DNA of 6,430 nt from the NCBI GenBank assembly GCA_023451855.1, contig JAEXXY010000027.1, positions 1 to 6,430 of the forward strand, in the 5' to 3' direction. Made by a program: the position numbers and the translations under genes. This DNA is from Actinomycetes bacterium. GTDB lineage: Bacteria > Actinomycetota > Actinomycetes > Actinomycetales > Dermatophilaceae. The notes below the pieces were generated by a model. That model worked only from the letters and a program-made list of their open reading frames with translations, had not been told where the DNA came from and did not search any database. Below, in pieces: positions 4,937-6,430 of this stretch; position 1 is the first letter of the stretch; each line of letters begins with the position of its first letter.

Positions 4937-5673
4937 GGCTTGCGCCACACCGACACGTGCGCCTCGCTCATGGCCGTGAAGGGCGCCCCGGACCAGTCTG
5001 CCCAGCGCGACTCGAGCTCGAGGCCGGCCAGCTGCGCCATGAGGTCGCACTCCATCGGCCAGATGTAGCGGAACCGGCCGACGCCGTGGTGCACCGTGCC
5101 GTCGGGGCGCGTGCGGTAGTGGTGCGAGGCGCACTCCTGGGTGACGAGGTCGTAGGTGTCGAAGACGAGGTGGTCCTCGGCCAACACCATCGGCACCACC
5201 TCGGTGCCCGGCGTCATCCGCTGCAGCGGCGGCACCCAGAGGTCGATGACGAACCGGCCGCCCGGGCGCAGGTGACGGGCGGCGTTGCGGAAGCACTGCA
5301 CCTGCTCGGCCTGGGTGCGCAGGTTGGAGATGCTGTTCCAGACGAGGTAGACGAGGGAGTGGGCGCCGACGCCGTTCACGGCGGTCGTGGCCATGTCGCC
5401 GACGACGACCGGGACGCGTCCACCGGGGTCCTTGGCGCGAAGGCGGTCCGCCATCGGCCCGGACAGCTCGATGCCCGTGACGGGGACGCCTCGCGCCGCG
5501 AGCGGCAGGGCGACGCGGCCGGTGCCGACGGCGAGCTCGAGCGCCGGTCCGTCGCCGGCGAACCGCTGGAGGACGTCGACGGTTCGGCCGAGCACCTCCG
5601 GCGTGAACTGCTCGGCGGAGTCCTCGTCGTAGGTCGCCGCCGCCTCCTCGGTCCACACGTCGCTGCTCGTCAT
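4933..5673 (-). CDS. Class I SAM-dependent methyltransferase, substrate unknown
   Basis: This is a 246-residue protein with a Rossmann-type methyltransferase core. Motif I is ALELAVGTGRVALPLA (44-59), with the SAM-binding acidic-Gly loop. The motif II acidic residue is E69 in VTGIELSGPMADRL, and motif III is VVGDMAT (90-96). LVYLVWNSISNL (107-118) lies at the substrate-side strand, and HLRPGGRFVIDLW (134-146) is the typical post-motif III block. The second half (about 155-246) is a beta-rich cap ending in WRKP. The overall layout is like small-molecule methyltransferases rather than rRNA or DNA enzymes, and no DNA-type (D/N)PP(Y/F) motif is seen. It is probably cytoplasmic. The ATG at 5673-5671 gives the natural N-terminus, though there is no good Shine-Dalgarno sequence. 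It lies 77 nt downstream of the TSUP gene on the same strand, with a hairpin between, so co-transcription is uncertain. Confidence 0.9.
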   Translation of the reverse strand: MTSSDVWTEEAAATYDEDSAEQFTPEVLGRTVDVLQRFAGDGPALELAVGTGRVALPLAARGVPVTGIELSGPMADRLRAKDPGGRVPVVVGDMATTAVNGVGAHSLVYLVWNSISNLRTQAEQVQCFRNAARHLRPGGRFVIDLWVPPLQRMTPGTEVVPMVLAEDHLVFDTYDLVTQECASHHYRTRPDGTVHHGVGRFRYIWPMECDLMAQLAGLELESRWADWSGAPFTAMSEAHVSVWRKP

Positions 5674-5724
5674 GGACGGCAGTCTCGCGGCGAGGGCATC
5701 TGCGCCGCGACCGGTTTACGCCCC

Positions 5725-5739
5725 GCTCGCCCCGCGAGC
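5725..5739 (-). terminator. Weak hairpin after the TauE/SafE-family gene
   Basis: On the minus strand, GCTCGC-GGG-GCGAGC forms a six-pair stem with a three-base loop, starting 11 nt after the TSUP stop codon and upstream of the methyltransferase gene. The tight loop and lack of a U-run make it a weak terminator candidate. It could reduce, not block, read-through. Confidence 0.3.
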
Positions 5740-5750
5740 ACACCCTCGGG

Positions 5751-6430
5751 TCAGCCGAGCAGGCCGAGCGACCGGACGCCGGTGTAGAGCGCGACGAGCA
5801 CGAGCAGCGCCGCAAAGGCCGTGGTCAGGTGACGCGGGTCGACGCGGCTGGTGAGTCGCCCGCCGACGAGGCTGCCGGCCACGGCCGCCACCGTGAAGAG
5901 GCCGATGAGGGTCCAGTCGAGGTGACCGGCGCCCGAGCCGAACCGAGCCGCGAGCGCGGTGGCGCTGTTGACGGAGATGACGAGCAGCGAGGTACCGACC
6001 GCCACCGGCATCGGGAAGCCGAGTGCGAGCACGAGCGCGGGCACGAGCGCGAATCCCCCTCCGACGCCGAAGAACCCGGTGAGCAGCCCGACCGCACTGG
6101 CGGTGACCACCACCTTGGCCACCCGCGGGCAGGCGCACGCGAAGGGCCGCAGCGTCAGCATCGGCTCGAGGGTGGGGTCGAACTCCCGGGCGAGGTCGCG
6201 AGCGGTGTCGCGGGCGCCCCGGGCCCGGCGCAGCATCAGCGTGGCGACGAGGAGCATGAGCGCCGCGAAGGCGGTGAGCAGGGTGTTCGGGTGCACCGAC
6301 GCCGACAGCGCGGACCCGGCGAGCGATCCCGCGGTGCCGAGCCCACCGAAGACGAGGCCCTGACCGAACCGGACGCGTCGGGCCCGGGCGTGCGGCACGA
6401 GCGCGATGAGGGAGGTCACCCCGACGATGA
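5751..6430 (-). CDS. TauE/SafE-family (TSUP) anion exporter, 5' end missing
   Basis: The frame is open through the right edge. The GTG at 6419-6417 could be taken as a start, but codons before it read ...IVG, and IVGVTSLIALVPHAR is a conserved internal TSUP segment. That GTG is therefore internal, and the first glycine-rich motif of the family lies outside the window. The visible 226 codons hold membrane segments in two groups separated by a hydrophilic loop. In residues counted from the GTG, the loop is about 64-98. The second family repeat, GLLTGFFGVGGGFALVPAL (111-129), and GTSLLVISVNSATALAARFG (142-161) are diagnostic. TSUP proteins move organosulfur or sulfur-oxyanion compounds such as sulfite, sulfoacetate or taurine-derived products across the cytoplasmic membrane. 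The substrate here is not determinable. The loop carries a Cys-Ala-Cys pair (95 and 97). Confidence 0.92.
   Translation of the reverse strand, partial: IVGVTSLIALVPHARARRVRFGQGLVFGGLGTAGSLAGSALSASVHPNTLLTAFAALMLLVATLMLRRARGARDTARDLAREFDPTLEPMLTLRPFACACPRVAKVVVTASAVGLLTGFFGVGGGFALVPALVLALGFPMPVAVGTSLLVISVNSATALAARFGSGAGHLDWTLIGLFTVAAVAGSLVGGRLTSRVDPRHLTTAFAALLVLVALYTGVRSLGLLG

Noticed and set aside
4957..5787. A 276-codon open frame on the plus strand opposite the methyltransferase
   Set aside because: It has no recognisable domain, and the minus frame has clear SAM-binding motifs.

Overview
The window is very GC-rich DNA, roughly three quarters G+C by eye, with GTG starts, GAGGAG/GGAGG ribosome binding sites and strong third-position G/C bias. 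Together with the protein families present, this points to a chromosomal segment of an actinomycete, perhaps Intrasporangiaceae or a relative; the genus is inference only. I see no tRNA, rRNA, CRISPR array, insertion sequence or prophage module. No gene-free stretch exceeds about 230 bases.

Layout from left to right. Positions 1-1991 (minus): a large membrane protein with a holin-4-like N-terminal half and an alkaline-phosphatase-superfamily phosphodiesterase half. Its C-terminus is cut off at the left edge inside a C10/C12 tract. A possible 8-codon leader cistron overlaps its GTG start. Positions 2012-2223: a divergent intergenic region with two weak promoter candidates and a strong 25-nt dyad. 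Positions 2224-2745 (plus): a PEBP/YbhB-type protein. It converges on a stand-alone LuxR-type regulator (2768-3559, minus), and an 8-bp-stem hairpin spans exactly the gap between their stop codons. Positions 3560-3693: a divergent region with a perfect 14-bp palindrome plus a further matching half-site. Positions 3694-4113 (plus): a small unrecognised membrane protein. Positions 4228-4869 (plus): a DedA-family membrane protein. It converges on a class I SAM-dependent methyltransferase (4933-5673, minus). Positions 5751-6430 (minus): a TauE/SafE-family (TSUP) anion exporter whose N-terminus is cut off by the right edge.

The genes do not form an evident pathway. Orientation changes almost every gene, so most are probably single-gene transcription units. 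Four of the seven proteins are integral membrane proteins, three of them without a sure substrate. The best leads are regulatory or structural: the poly-C tract in the phosphodiesterase gene, the coupled mini-cistron in front of it, the dyad upstream of the PEBP gene and the palindrome between the LuxR gene and the small membrane protein. I found no convincing new multi-gene system here.
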